Shown: positions 53,340 to 62,363, counted from the stretch's first letter. The stretch: 64,000 bases of DNA from Alphaproteobacteria bacterium (GCA_022819985.1 JAJEGH010000018.1:1-64000); one strand, 5' to 3'. Numbers and translations: made by a program. Notes: a model not told the origin generated them from the sequence alone.

Positions 53340-54578
53340 TCATCCGCCGGCGATCTCCGCGATTTGCGCCCGGTCGAAGCCGGCCTCGGCGAGCAGGGCT
53401 TCGGTGTGCTCGCCGAGCTGCGGCTGGCCGAGGCGGACGGGCAGGGCCGTGCGGTCGAAGCGGAAGGCGGTGTCCGGAATGTCCATCGGCCCTTCGGTCG
53501 GGTGTTCGAAGGGCCGGAAGAAGCCGGTGGCGGCAAGGTGCGGGTCGCCGTACAGGTCGTCCAGCGTGTTGACCGGGCCGCAGGGGATTTCCGCGCCGCG
53601 CATCAGGTCGAGCCATTCCGCCGACGTCCTGCCGACCAGCTCCCGGCCCGATTCGCCGTAGAGCGTATCGACATGGTTCAGCCGGTCGCCGATGGTGCGG
53701 AAACGCGGATCGTCCGTCATCTCCGGCCGGCCGACCAGGGTCCAGAAGCGCTCCCACTGCGCATCGGTGTAGGCGAGCAGGCAGATGAAGCCGTCGGCGG
53801 TCGGCTGGGGGCGGCGGTGGGGCGACAGGACGCGCGGATAGCCCGGCGGCGTCATCGGCGGCGAGAAGATCGCGCCATACTGGTGCTCCGCCAGCGTGAA
53901 ACTCGCGATACCCTCGAACATGGCGGTCTCGACATAGACGCCCCGGCCGGTGCTGCGGCGCTGGAGGAGCGCGGCGAGGATGCCGTTGGAGGCGAGCAGG
54001 CCGGAAATCTTGTCGGCCGCGATGGTCGGGATCAGGTTCGGCGCGCCGTCGCGGGCGAGGAAGGTGCCGGCGAGCCCGGCCTGGCCCTGGATCACGTCGT
54101 CGTAGGCCGGCCGGCCGGCATAGGGCCCGCCGTCGCGATAGCCGTAGAGCCCGGCATAGACGATGCCGGGGTTGCGCGCCATCACCCGGTCCGGGTCGAA
54201 GCCCAGCTTCAGGATCTTGTGCGGCCGGATATTGTGGACGAAGACATCGGCGCTATCGACCAGCCGCCACAGCGCCTCGCGCGCCGCCGGGCGCTTGAGG
54301 TCGAGCACGATGCTCTTCTTGTTGCGGTTCATGCCGAGGAACAGGGCCGCCATGCGCGGGCTGCGCTCCGGCCCCATCTGGCGCATGGCGTCGCCGCCCG
54401 GCGCCTCGACCTTGACGATCTCGGCGCCGAAATCGCCCAGGAGCTGGGTCGCGTAGGGGCCGTAGACGATGGTGGTGAGGTCGAGGATGCGCACGCCGTC
54501 GAGCGGCAGGCCGGAGTCCGGGGAATCGGGGGCGGTCGCCGGCTTCGAAACGGCGGCGGGATCGTTCGTCGTGCTCAT
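53340..54578 (-). CDS. CaiB/BaiF family CoA transferase
   Basis: LPLDGVRILDLTTIVYGPYATQLLGDFGAEIVKVEAPGGDAMRQMGPERS; NRNKKSIVLDLKRPAAREALWRLVDSADVFVHNIRP. Confidence 0.94.
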   Translation of the reverse strand: MSTTNDPAAVSKPATAPDSPDSGLPLDGVRILDLTTIVYGPYATQLLGDFGAEIVKVEAPGGDAMRQMGPERSPRMAALFLGMNRNKKSIVLDLKRPAAREALWRLVDSADVFVHNIRPHKILKLGFDPDRVMARNPGIVYAGLYGYRDGGPYAGRPAYDDVIQGQAGLAGTFLARDGAPNLIPTIAADKISGLLASNGILAALLQRRSTGRGVYVETAMFEGIASFTLAEHQYGAIFSPPMTPPGYPRVLSPHRRPQPTADGFICLLAYTDAQWERFWTLVGRPEMTDDPRFRTIGDRLNHVDTLYGESGRELVGRTSAEWLDLMRGAEIPCGPVNTLDDLYGDPHLAATGFFRPFEHPTEGPMDIPDTAFRFDRTALPVRLGQPQLGEHTEALLAEAGFDRAQIAEIAGG

Positions 54579-54722
54579 GGCTGCGAAAAAGGCCGCGGCA
54601 TCGCCAAAGGTCAACCGGCAGCGGGTCGCGGCCCGTCGCGAAACGCCCTGCGCTCACCGTTTGCGTCAGGGCGCAATCCGGATCGCAATGCTGTTGTCGG
54701 CCGGTCCCGGCGGCGGCGATGC

Positions 54723-55241
54723 TCAAGCCCGCAACAGCGCCCTCAACTCGGATATCCGAAGCAGCAGCATGAGCGGTTCGCGGTCCGAGAAAGGGCGGAA
54801 GCCGAACCGTCCGTAAAACGCTGCGGCCGCCTCGTCGATGGCCTGCACCACGACGGCTCGGGCCCCGATGACACGGGCTGCCGCGAGGGCGCGCCCCGCC
54901 GCGTCGATCAGCAGATCGGAGCCGAGGCGCCGCTCCTGGTAATTCGCGTCGACTGCGAGCTGCCCGAGCAGAATCACCGGAACCGGTTCGGGCATGCTCC
55001 TGCCGACCCGCGACGACACACGTCGCTTTTCGACGGCGCTGGCGGCGAGGCTGTAGAAGCCGACCACCCGGTCGCCGTCGCAGGCGACATAGGTGCGGGC
55101 GCCGCCCTTGGCTTCGTTGAGCCGCGCCTTGCCCTGCAGCCAGGAGTCGAGGGCGGGTACGCCCGAGGTGAAATGCGAGAGGTCGTGCTGCGGGCCGAGC
55201 GGCTCCGGCGCGCTTATCGGTCCCACTGGGGCCGGTCCCAC
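54723..55241 (-). CDS. GNAT acetyltransferase, TacT-like toxin
   Basis: HDLSHFTSGVPALDSWLQGKARLNEAKGGARTYVACDGDRVVGFYSLAASAVEKRRV; adjacent DUF1778 antitoxin. Confidence 0.87.
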   Translation of the reverse strand: MGPAPVGPISAPEPLGPQHDLSHFTSGVPALDSWLQGKARLNEAKGGARTYVACDGDRVVGFYSLAASAVEKRRVSSRVGRSMPEPVPVILLGQLAVDANYQERRLGSDLLIDAAGRALAAARVIGARAVVVQAIDEAAAAFYGRFGFRPFSDREPLMLLLRISELRALLRA

Positions 55242-55486
55242 CGGGGCCGGCGCGCGAATCGCTCCTTGACGGCAGGGTCGGGATTCACCGGCGCGTCGAG
55301 CGCGGCAGCGAATGCGTCCCAGGCCTCGTCGTCGAGGACAATGATGGGGCGCTCGTTCAGGGTCTCGATTGCCGCGGCTTCGCTGGAGCGGAGCACGAAC
55401 TCGGTCCGCGTCACGCCCCGGATCGCCGCTGCGCGGTCGATGAACGCGAGGCGCTCGCTGGACATGCGGAAATTCACCTGAGCCAT
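55214..55486 (-). CDS. DUF1778 (TacA-like) antitoxin
   Basis: VNFRMSSERLAFIDRAAAIRGVTRTEFVLRSSEAAAIETLNERPIIVLDDEAWDAFAAALDAPV. Confidence 0.9.
   Translation of the reverse strand: MAQVNFRMSSERLAFIDRAAAIRGVTRTEFVLRSSEAAAIETLNERPIIVLDDEAWDAFAAALDAPVNPDPAVKERFARRPRWDRPQWDR
55219..55248. repeat. 15-bp tandem duplication over the TacA stop/TacT start overlap
   Basis: GGTCCCACTGGGGCC / GGTCCCACCGGGGCC; duplicates the candidate GTG start of the GNAT gene. Confidence 0.8.
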
Positions 55487-55711
55487 TGCGGCCTCCTTGC
55501 GCCGGGCTGAGCGGCCGGTTCCTGACGCCCACAGGGTGTATAGCATTTGTATAGCAAAAAGACAAGCGGCCTTGGACGGAAATTCGAGGGATCTGCCCGG
55601 CATCGCCGCCGTTTCTCAATGCCTGGACCTGGCGCGGGAACGGACCGATACGACGCCGCATGCCGCGAAAGGGACTGTCGCAAAGTCTCTCCTGGCCCTA
55701 AATCGAGCCCT

Positions 55712-58066
55712 ATGACAACACCCGAATCCGCCGCTGCCAATCCCTCCCTTATCGGCGCTTCGATGCCGCGCGTCGAGGACCGCGCCTTCCTGACCGGCGC
55801 CGGTCGCTTCACCGCCGATCTCTCGCTGCCCGGCCAGGCCCATGCCGCCGTCGTGCGCTCGCCCCATGCCCACGCCGTGCTCGGCGGCATCGATCCGGGC
55901 GGGGCGCTGGCGCTGCCCGGCGTCCTGGCGGTCTACACCGCGGCGGACCTGCGCGCCGCCGGCGTGCGCGCCCTGCCGACCGGCGCGCACGAACCGCTGC
56001 CGGCCGGCGAAGTGCTGCGCCCCATCGTCGACGCACCGCAATACCCGCTGGCGGAAGGCCGGGTGCGCTTTGCCGGCGAGGCCGTCGCCTTCGTCGTCGC
56101 CGAGACCGAAGCTGCCGCGGTGGAGGCGGCGGAACTGGTCGCGGTCGACTACGACCCCCTGCCGGCGCTGGGCACGGCGGAGGATGCGTTGGCCGCCGAC
56201 GCCGCGGCGATCTGGGACGAGGCGCCCGACAACCGTTCCGTTGTCTGGGCGGCGGGCGACGCCGCCGCGACCGAAGCGGCGTTCGCGGCGGCGCACCGCA
56301 TCGTCGCGCAGGATATCGCCTTTGCCCGATCCACCGCGGCCTTCATGGAGCCGCGCGGCGCGCTCGCCGACTATACGGACGGCCGGTTTACGTTCTACGC
56401 CGGGTGCCAGTCCGGCCACGTCCTGCGCGCCATCATCGCCGATTGCCTGGGCATCGACCGGGCGGACCTGCGCGTGATCGTGCCGGATACCGGCGGCGGC
56501 TTCGGCGCGCGCAACCTGGTCTATCCCGAATTCGTCGCCGCCCTGTTTGCGGCGCGGGCGCTCGGCCGGCCGGTGCGCTGGATCGCCGGCCGCAGCGAAG
56601 CCTTCCTGACCGACACCCAGTCGCGCAGCCAGAACCTGCACGCCCGCATGGCGCTGGACGCCGACGGGCGCATCGCCGCCATCGACGTGAAAGCCGACTG
56701 GTGGCACGGCGCCTACTGGGTGAACCGGGCGCCGCACATCATCGTGACCTGGATGGCGCCGATGATCTGCGGCCCCTACCGCATTCCGGTCCACCGCTTC
56801 GAGATCGGCGGCGTCTTCACCAATACCGCCCCGATCGCCGCCTACCGCGGCATCGCCCGAGCCGAGGCGACGCTCGTGCTGGAGCGGCTGATCGACCGGG
56901 CGGCGCGCGAGACGGGCATCGACCGGGTGGAGCTGCGCCGGCGCAACCTGATCCCGCTCGCCGACATGCCCTGGGAGTCGCCGGCCGGCGCGCGCTACCA
57001 GCGCAACGATTTCTTCGGCAGCCTGGATGCCGGGCTGGCGGCGATCGACTGGGATGGCTTCGCGGCCCGCCGGGCGGCTTCGGCAGCTCGCGGGCTGCGC
57101 CGCGGACGCGCCGTGACGACCTATATCGAGAATGCCGGCGGCGCGCTCGTCGAATACGCCGACCTCCGGGTCGAGGCGGAAGGGCCGGGGGTCGGGTCGG
57201 AGGATGGGCGGGTGCGCGCCCTGGTCGGCAGCCAGGATTGCGGCATGGGCCACGCCACCGTATTCGGCCAGATCCTTGCCGGCCTGCTGGGCGTTGCGCC
57301 GGACCGGATCGTCGTCGAGGACGGCGATACCGACCGCATTCCGCAAGGCGGCGGCTCCCACGGCTCGCGCACCATGCGCATCGGCGGCGGCGCGGTCCAC
57401 AACGGGGCGCTCTCCCTGATCGAGGCGGGCAGGCCGCTGGCCGCCGATCTGCTGGAGGCCGCGGCGGCGGACATCGGCTTCGACGCCGGCGCCTATCGGG
57501 TGCGCGGCACGGACCGGGCGGTCTCCCTGTTCGCCGTGGCGGCCGAGGCCGACAGGCGCGGTGCGCCACTCCGGATCGAGGAGCGCTTCGAGGTGCCGGG
57601 GATGAGCTATCCCAGCGGCTGCCATCTGTGCGAGGTCGAGGTCGATCCCGAGACAGGCCGGGTGCGGATCGACCGCTATGTCGTGGTTTCGGACCCCGGC
57701 CGGGTGATCAACCCGCTGCTCGCGGCCGGGCAGCTGCACGGCGGCATCGCCATGGGCGTCGGCCACGCGCTGACCGAGAACACGGTCTACGAAGCCGGCA
57801 CCGGCCAATTGCTCAGCGGCAGCTTCATGGATTTCTGCCTGCCCCGGGCCGACGACATGCCGCCGGTCGATACCGTCTTCAACCCGGTCGAGGGCGACGA
57901 CAACCCGCTCGGCGTCAAGGGCATCGGCGAAGGGCCGACCACGGCTTCGCCGCCGACCGCCATCAACGCGGTGCTGGACGCGCTCGCCGAAGACGGCGTG
58001 ACAACGCTCGACATGCCGCTGACGCCGCACGCGGTCTGGCGGGCGCTGGAGGGCGCGCGAACCTGA
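55712..58066 (+). CDS. Xanthine dehydrogenase/CO dehydrogenase-type molybdopterin-binding large subunit (orphan)
   Basis: SMPRVEDRAFLTGAGRFTADLSLPGQAHAAVVRSPHAHA; VPDTGGGFGARN; GVKGIGEGPTTASPPTAINAVLDAL. Confidence 0.9.
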   Translation: MTTPESAAANPSLIGASMPRVEDRAFLTGAGRFTADLSLPGQAHAAVVRSPHAHAVLGGIDPGGALALPGVLAVYTAADLRAAGVRALPTGAHEPLPAGEVLRPIVDAPQYPLAEGRVRFAGEAVAFVVAETEAAAVEAAELVAVDYDPLPALGTAEDALAADAAAIWDEAPDNRSVVWAAGDAAATEAAFAAAHRIVAQDIAFARSTAAFMEPRGALADYTDGRFTFYAGCQSGHVLRAIIADCLGIDRADLRVIVPDTGGGFGARNLVYPEFVAALFAARALGRPVRWIAGRSEAFLTDTQSRSQNLHARMALDADGRIAAIDVKADWWHGAYWVNRAPHIIVTWMAPMICGPYRIPVHRFEIGGVFTNTAPIAAYRGIARAEATLVLERLIDRAARETGIDRVELRRRNLIPLADMPWESPAGARYQRNDFFGSLDAGLAAIDWDGFAARRAASAARGLRRGRAVTTYIENAGGALVEYADLRVEAEGPGVGSEDGRVRALVGSQDCGMGHATVFGQILAGLLGVAPDRIVVEDGDTDRIPQGGGSHGSRTMRIGGGAVHNGALSLIEAGRPLAADLLEAAAADIGFDAGAYRVRGTDRAVSLFAVAAEADRRGAPLRIEERFEVPGMSYPSGCHLCEVEVDPETGRVRIDRYVVVSDPGRVINPLLAAGQLHGGIAMGVGHALTENTVYEAGTGQLLSGSFMDFCLPRADDMPPVDTVFNPVEGDDNPLGVKGIGEGPTTASPPTAINAVLDALAEDGVTTLDMPLTPHAVWRALEGART

Positions 58067-58104
58067 AGCCGGCGCCGCGACCGGCCGCTCCTCAATACGG
58101 CCCC

Positions 58105-58228
58105 CTCGATACGGCGCTGGCGCACCTACTCGGGATGAGGAGGTTGTTAGCGGTTCGAATATCTCAACCCACCCCTTTTTCCTCATCCTGAGTAGCCCCG
58201 GCCGCCAGGCCGGGGCGTATCGAAGGAC
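58105..58228. repeat. Palindromic repeat family C (CCTCATCCTGAGTAG...GTATCGAAGGA type)
   Basis: Inverted arms CTCGATACGG...CACCTACTCGGGATGAGG and CCTCATCCTGAGTAG...CGTATCGAAGGA around an AT-richer centre, in a convergent spacer. Confidence 0.6.
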
Positions 58229-58235
58229 GGTCCAC

Positions 58236-59120
58236 CTAACTCTTCAGCCTGTAGCCGGTGCGGAACAGCTGTAGGCAGACCAGCCACAGGGCGAGGTTCA
58301 GGACCAGCAGCACGATACCGCCGGCCAGCGTGTCGCCGTCGGCGCGGCCGATGAAGCCGCTGCGGAAGCCGTCGATCATGAAGAAGAACGGGTTGACCTG
58401 GGCGAAATCGTTGAGCGGCGGCGGCAGCCGCTCGATGGAATAGAAGGTGCCGCTGAGGAAGGCCGCCGGGGTAACGACGAAGTTGGTGACCGCGGCCATC
58501 TGTTCGAACTTGTCGGACCAGATGCCCCCGATCAGGCCCAGCAGGGCGAGCATGACCGAGGCCATGACGGCGAAATACAGGATGGTGAGCGGCGCCTGGA
58601 CCTGTACCGGCACGAAGATCGCCATGGCGCCGAGCGTGACCGCCCCGACTGCCAGGCCGCGGGTCGCGCCCGCCGCCGCGTAGGCCGCCGCCAGTTCGCC
58701 CGGCGAGAGCGGCGACATCAGCACGTCGACGATATTGCCCTGGATCTTCGAGATCAGCAGGGAGCCGGCCGTGTTCTGGAACGAGCTCTGGACGATCGCC
58801 ATCATGACGAGGCCGGGCGCCAGGAATTCGGCGAAGGGCACGCCGCCGATCTCGCGCACGATATCGCCCATCGCCACGGAGAAGACCGACAGGAACAGCA
58901 GCGTCGTCACGATGGGCGCCAGCAGGGACTGGCTGACGACCTTCAGGAAGCGCTGGAGTTCCTTGCGGTACAGGGTCCACAGGCCGAGCCGGTTCACGGC
59001 GCCCATCGGCCGTGGCCCGACGGCGCCGGGGCGGTCCGGCGCACCGTCCGGCGGCGGGGCGGTCCCGGAGTTGGTCCCGGAGTTCGTTTCGCCGGTGGTC
59101 TCGGGAGAAAACGGGTTCAT
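58236..59120 (-). CDS. ABC-2 type transporter permease
   Basis: LYRKELQRFLKVVSQSLLAPIVTTLLFLSVFSVAMGD; VDVLMSPLSPGELAAAYAAAGATRG; FLSGTFYSIERLPPPLNDFAQVNPFFFMIDGFR. Confidence 0.9.
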   Translation of the reverse strand: MNPFSPETTGETNSGTNSGTAPPPDGAPDRPGAVGPRPMGAVNRLGLWTLYRKELQRFLKVVSQSLLAPIVTTLLFLSVFSVAMGDIVREIGGVPFAEFLAPGLVMMAIVQSSFQNTAGSLLISKIQGNIVDVLMSPLSPGELAAAYAAAGATRGLAVGAVTLGAMAIFVPVQVQAPLTILYFAVMASVMLALLGLIGGIWSDKFEQMAAVTNFVVTPAAFLSGTFYSIERLPPPLNDFAQVNPFFFMIDGFRSGFIGRADGDTLAGGIVLLVLNLALWLVCLQLFRTGYRLKS

Positions 59121-59251
59121 GCGGCGCGCATCGCGGGGGTTCGGCGCTGGGTGTCTGCCTGATCTATGGACCGGGGCCGCCGAATAAAGGGCTGCGCGTC
59201 GTCCTCGGCTCCTCCGCGGCGGCCCTTCCGGCGGCGTCCGGCCCGTCCGGA

Positions 59252-60523
59252 TCAGCCGTCCCGATCCGCCTCGGCTTCCTCGGCGCGCGGATCGAAGGCG
59301 AAGATGTTGGGCGAGGTCCGCGCCATCGGCACATAGTCTTCCCGGTTTTCCGGCGCGATCGCGCGGCGCTGTTTCGTGCGACGGAGGGTCCACAGCGCCA
59401 CGCTGCCGTGCAGGATGCCGGTAAACAGGAACAGGAAGCCCGGGTCGAACAGCTCCATCAGGGCCGAGGCGACCAGCGGCCCGGCGACGGCGCCGACACC
59501 GAAAATCACCAGCAGGCCGGCGCTGATCTCGACGAAATCCTCCGGATCGGCATGGTCGTTCGCGTGGGCGACCGCGAAACCGTAGATCGAGAACGCCGCC
59601 GCGCCGAACAGGAAGTTGGCGGCATAGACGACCATGACCGGAAGGCCGGAAGCGCTCAGCAGGACCGCACCGGCGACGGCGGCGACGGCGCACACCGCGG
59701 CGATCAGCCAGCGCCGGTCCGGCAGCCGGTCCGACAGGCGGCCGAGCGGATACTGCACGACCGCGCCGCCGACGATGGCGACGCTGATGAACACGGCGAT
59801 GCCGGTGACCGAAAGGCCGAGATCCTTGGCGTAGACCGCGGCGAGGCTCCAGACCGCGCCGTTGGCCATGCCGTTGGTCAGGCAGCCGACAACGCTGACC
59901 TGCGAATTGCGCCACAGTTTGCGCAGGTCCGGCCGGGCCTTGACCGGCAGCGGCGGCGAGGGGGACCGGGTCAGGCAGACCGGAATGACCGCCAGCGCGA
60001 ACAGGATCGCGGCCAGGGAAAACAGCTTCGAACTGCCGGGCGCTTCGAGCAGGAGAAGATATTGCCCCGCCGTTACCGCCGCCAGATGGATCGCGACATA
60101 GGCCGAGAACACCGTGCCGCGGTTCTGCCGGGTCGCCGCGCCGTTCAGCCAGCTCTCGATCACCATATACAGGCCGGCGATGCACAGGCCGATCATCGCG
60201 CGAAAGACGATCCAGGCGACCGGGTCCGGGGCCAGTTCGTGCAGCAGCGGTACGATGGCCGCCAGCGCGGCGACGGCCGCGTAGACCCGGATATGGCCGA
60301 CCCGCGCGACCAGCGGCGGCACGAGGTAGCAGCCCAGCACGAAGCCGACCGAATAGGCCGCGCCGATCGCGCCGATCCAGGCGGCGCCGAACCCTTCGAT
60401 GTCCGCGCGCAGCGGCACGAGGGTCAGAAACAGGCCGTTGCCCAGCATAAGCAGCGCCACCCCGACGAGCAGGGCGGCGACCGGCGCGAGCAGCGCCTTC
60501 GGTGCGGCGAGGGAGGCGGTCAT
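59252..60523 (-). CDS. MFS transporter
   Basis: Multiple TM segments; LRADIEGFGAAWIGAIGAAYSVGFVLGCYLVPPLVARVGHIRVYA; YPLGRLSDRLPDRRWLI. Confidence 0.88.
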   Translation of the reverse strand: MTASLAAPKALLAPVAALLVGVALLMLGNGLFLTLVPLRADIEGFGAAWIGAIGAAYSVGFVLGCYLVPPLVARVGHIRVYAAVAALAAIVPLLHELAPDPVAWIVFRAMIGLCIAGLYMVIESWLNGAATRQNRGTVFSAYVAIHLAAVTAGQYLLLLEAPGSSKLFSLAAILFALAVIPVCLTRSPSPPLPVKARPDLRKLWRNSQVSVVGCLTNGMANGAVWSLAAVYAKDLGLSVTGIAVFISVAIVGGAVVQYPLGRLSDRLPDRRWLIAAVCAVAAVAGAVLLSASGLPVMVVYAANFLFGAAAFSIYGFAVAHANDHADPEDFVEISAGLLVIFGVGAVAGPLVASALMELFDPGFLFLFTGILHGSVALWTLRRTKQRRAIAPENREDYVPMARTSPNIFAFDPRAEEAEADRDG

Positions 60524-60670
60524 GCGCGCCACGGCGGGAAGCCCTTGCAAACGGGTCCGGCAGCAGTGCCGGGGCGCGGCGATATATGGAGCGAATGCGG
60601 TGCGCGCAACCCCTCGTTTATTCAATTCGACGGGCCGGGAATGCCCGGCGCCGACGCCGTCCCGATCCGG

Positions 60671-61141
60671 TCAGGCGGCGAGGGCGCGGGCCTCGCTAAA
60701 ATTTCCGATCCACTCCTTGACCCACGCGACGCCGTCGTCTTCGGCAATCGTGCCGGAACTGGCGTCATGGGTGAAAATTTCGCCGATCTTCTTGGCGCCG
60801 CAGTCCGCCAGCGCCTTGTCGAAACGCTTGCCGCCGAAGTTGAAGGTATCCGAATAGGTCATGTCGCCGAGCGAGAAGACGCCGTAGCGCACGCCGCTCA
60901 GGTCCGGCTTGTCCTGGACAAGCCCTTCGTAGAGCGCCATGGCGTTGTCCGGCACGTCGCCCTGGCCGTAGGTCGAGGAGACGATCAGGAAATCGCCGCC
61001 GCCGTCGAACACCGAGATATCGAGATCGTCCATCGGCTCGACCTCGATCTCGTGGCCGAGTTCGGCGAGTGTGTCGCTCATCTCTTCCGCCACCATTTCG
61101 GCGGTGCCGGTCATCGTGCCGACCAGAATCTTCAGTTCCAC
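60671..61141 (-). CDS. Flavodoxin family protein
   Basis: VELKILVGTMTGTAEMVAEEMSDTL; FLIVSSTYGQGDVPDNAMALYEGL; YGVFSLGDMTYSDTFNFGGKRFDKAL. Confidence 0.87.
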   Translation of the reverse strand: MELKILVGTMTGTAEMVAEEMSDTLAELGHEIEVEPMDDLDISVFDGGGDFLIVSSTYGQGDVPDNAMALYEGLVQDKPDLSGVRYGVFSLGDMTYSDTFNFGGKRFDKALADCGAKKIGEIFTHDASSGTIAEDDGVAWVKEWIGNFSEARALAA

Positions 61142-61305
61142 GGCCGTTGCTCCAACCTGTCTCGGGGCATGTCCCGGGGCATGTTCCGGGGGTCGGTCCC
61201 GGTTGCGGCGGCCTCCGGCGGCGCAGCCGGCAGGGCGCAGTCCCGCTCCGGGGCGAGTGGCGCGCAAGATAAATCCATTTGATCTTGATGACAAGCATTA
61301 TATTG

Positions 61306-61324
61306 CATATAATGGGACGAGCCT
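61306..61324. promoter_or_regulatory. Candidate BoxR operator (CATTATAT-TGC-ATATAATG)
   Basis: Perfect 8-bp inverted arms upstream of boxR; shares ATTATATTGCATAT with 62281-62294. Confidence 0.6.
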
Positions 61325-61342
61325 CCAGACGGGACCGCAACC

Positions 61343-62254
61343 ATGGAAGCCTTCCAACGCCCGCCGGCGCCGGAATCCCGGCAGAATGGCGAGCTCGACG
61401 CCTACCTGGCCGGACTGGGCGAGCGTGTCCGTGCGGCACGGGCCCGGCGCGGCATGTCGCGCAAGGTCCTGTCGCGCGCCTCCGGCGTGTCGGAACGTTA
61501 TCTGGCCCAGCTCGAAGCCGGAAAGGGCAATATCTCGATCGGCCTGTTGCGCAAGGTCGCCGAGGCGATGAGCGTGCCGCTGGCCGACCTGGTGCGCGAG
61601 GGCGGCGAGCGGCCGGTCGACCTGACCCTGCTCATCCGCAAGCTGGAACGCCTGCAGCCGGACGAACTCGCTCAGGCCAACAGCCTGCTGACCGAGACCC
61701 TGGGCCTGGGCGAGAGCGGGCGCCGGATCGACCGGGTTGCGCTCATCGGCCTGCGCGGCGCCGGCAAGACGACGCTGGGCGCCGCCCTGGCCCGGCGCAG
61801 CGGCGTCCCCTTCATCGAAATGGCGCGCGAAATCGAGCGGACCGCCGGCATGCCGGTCGACCAGATATTCGACCTGTCCGGGCAGGCCGCCTACCGGCGC
61901 TACGAGCGCCGCGCCCTGGAGGATGTGCTGGCCGCCCATCCGGAATGCGTGATTGCCGCAGGCGGCAGCATCGTCTCCGAGCCGGAGACCTACGAGCTGC
62001 TGCTTCGCGAATGTTTCACCGTCTGGCTGCGCGCGACGCCGGAGGACCATATGCGCCGGGTCCGCGAACAGGGCGACACCCGCCCGATGGAGAACAGCGG
62101 CGAGGCGATGGCCGATCTCAAGCGCATTCTGGAGACGAGAAACGCGCTCTACACGCGCGCCGATGTCGTGCTCGACACCTCGGGCCGGTCGGCGGAAGCG
62201 GCGCTGAACGCGCTGGGCCTTGCCCTGAGCGACGCCCGGCGGAAAAGCGAATAA
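61343..62254 (+). CDS. boxR: BoxR-type regulator (XRE HTH fused to shikimate-kinase-like domain)
   Basis: GMSRKVLSRASGVSERYLAQLEAGKGNISIGLLRKVAEAM; VALIGLRGAGKTTLGAALARRSGVPFIEMAREIERTAGM; followed by boxC. Confidence 0.88.
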   Translation: MEAFQRPPAPESRQNGELDAYLAGLGERVRAARARRGMSRKVLSRASGVSERYLAQLEAGKGNISIGLLRKVAEAMSVPLADLVREGGERPVDLTLLIRKLERLQPDELAQANSLLTETLGLGESGRRIDRVALIGLRGAGKTTLGAALARRSGVPFIEMAREIERTAGMPVDQIFDLSGQAAYRRYERRALEDVLAAHPECVIAAGGSIVSEPETYELLLRECFTVWLRATPEDHMRRVREQGDTRPMENSGEAMADLKRILETRNALYTRADVVLDTSGRSAEAALNALGLALSDARRKSE

Positions 62255-62280
62255 TAATGCTTGCAATGCAAAAAATGTGA

Positions 62281-62294
62281 ATTATATTGCATAT
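62281..62294. promoter_or_regulatory. Candidate BoxR operator upstream of boxC (ATTATATTGCATAT)
   Basis: 14-nt identity with the boxR upstream palindrome; also TTGCAATGCAA palindrome at 62261-62271. Confidence 0.55.
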
Positions 62295-62363
62295 TGCGCG
62301 GAGCGTATCGAGACGCGCCGAATAACCTGCCGCGCCGGAAAGGGCGGCATCCGGGGAGCGACC

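Noticed and set aside
53265-55481. 738-aa plus-strand ORF behind the orphan LexA/TetR-like promoter region
   Set aside because: Antisense to the CaiB/BaiF CoA transferase with artefact-like composition; not a credible SOS gene product, though a transcript there is possible.
55616-58186. 856-aa antisense ORF over the molybdenum hydroxylase gene
   Set aside because: Antisense artefact; sense strand clearly coding.
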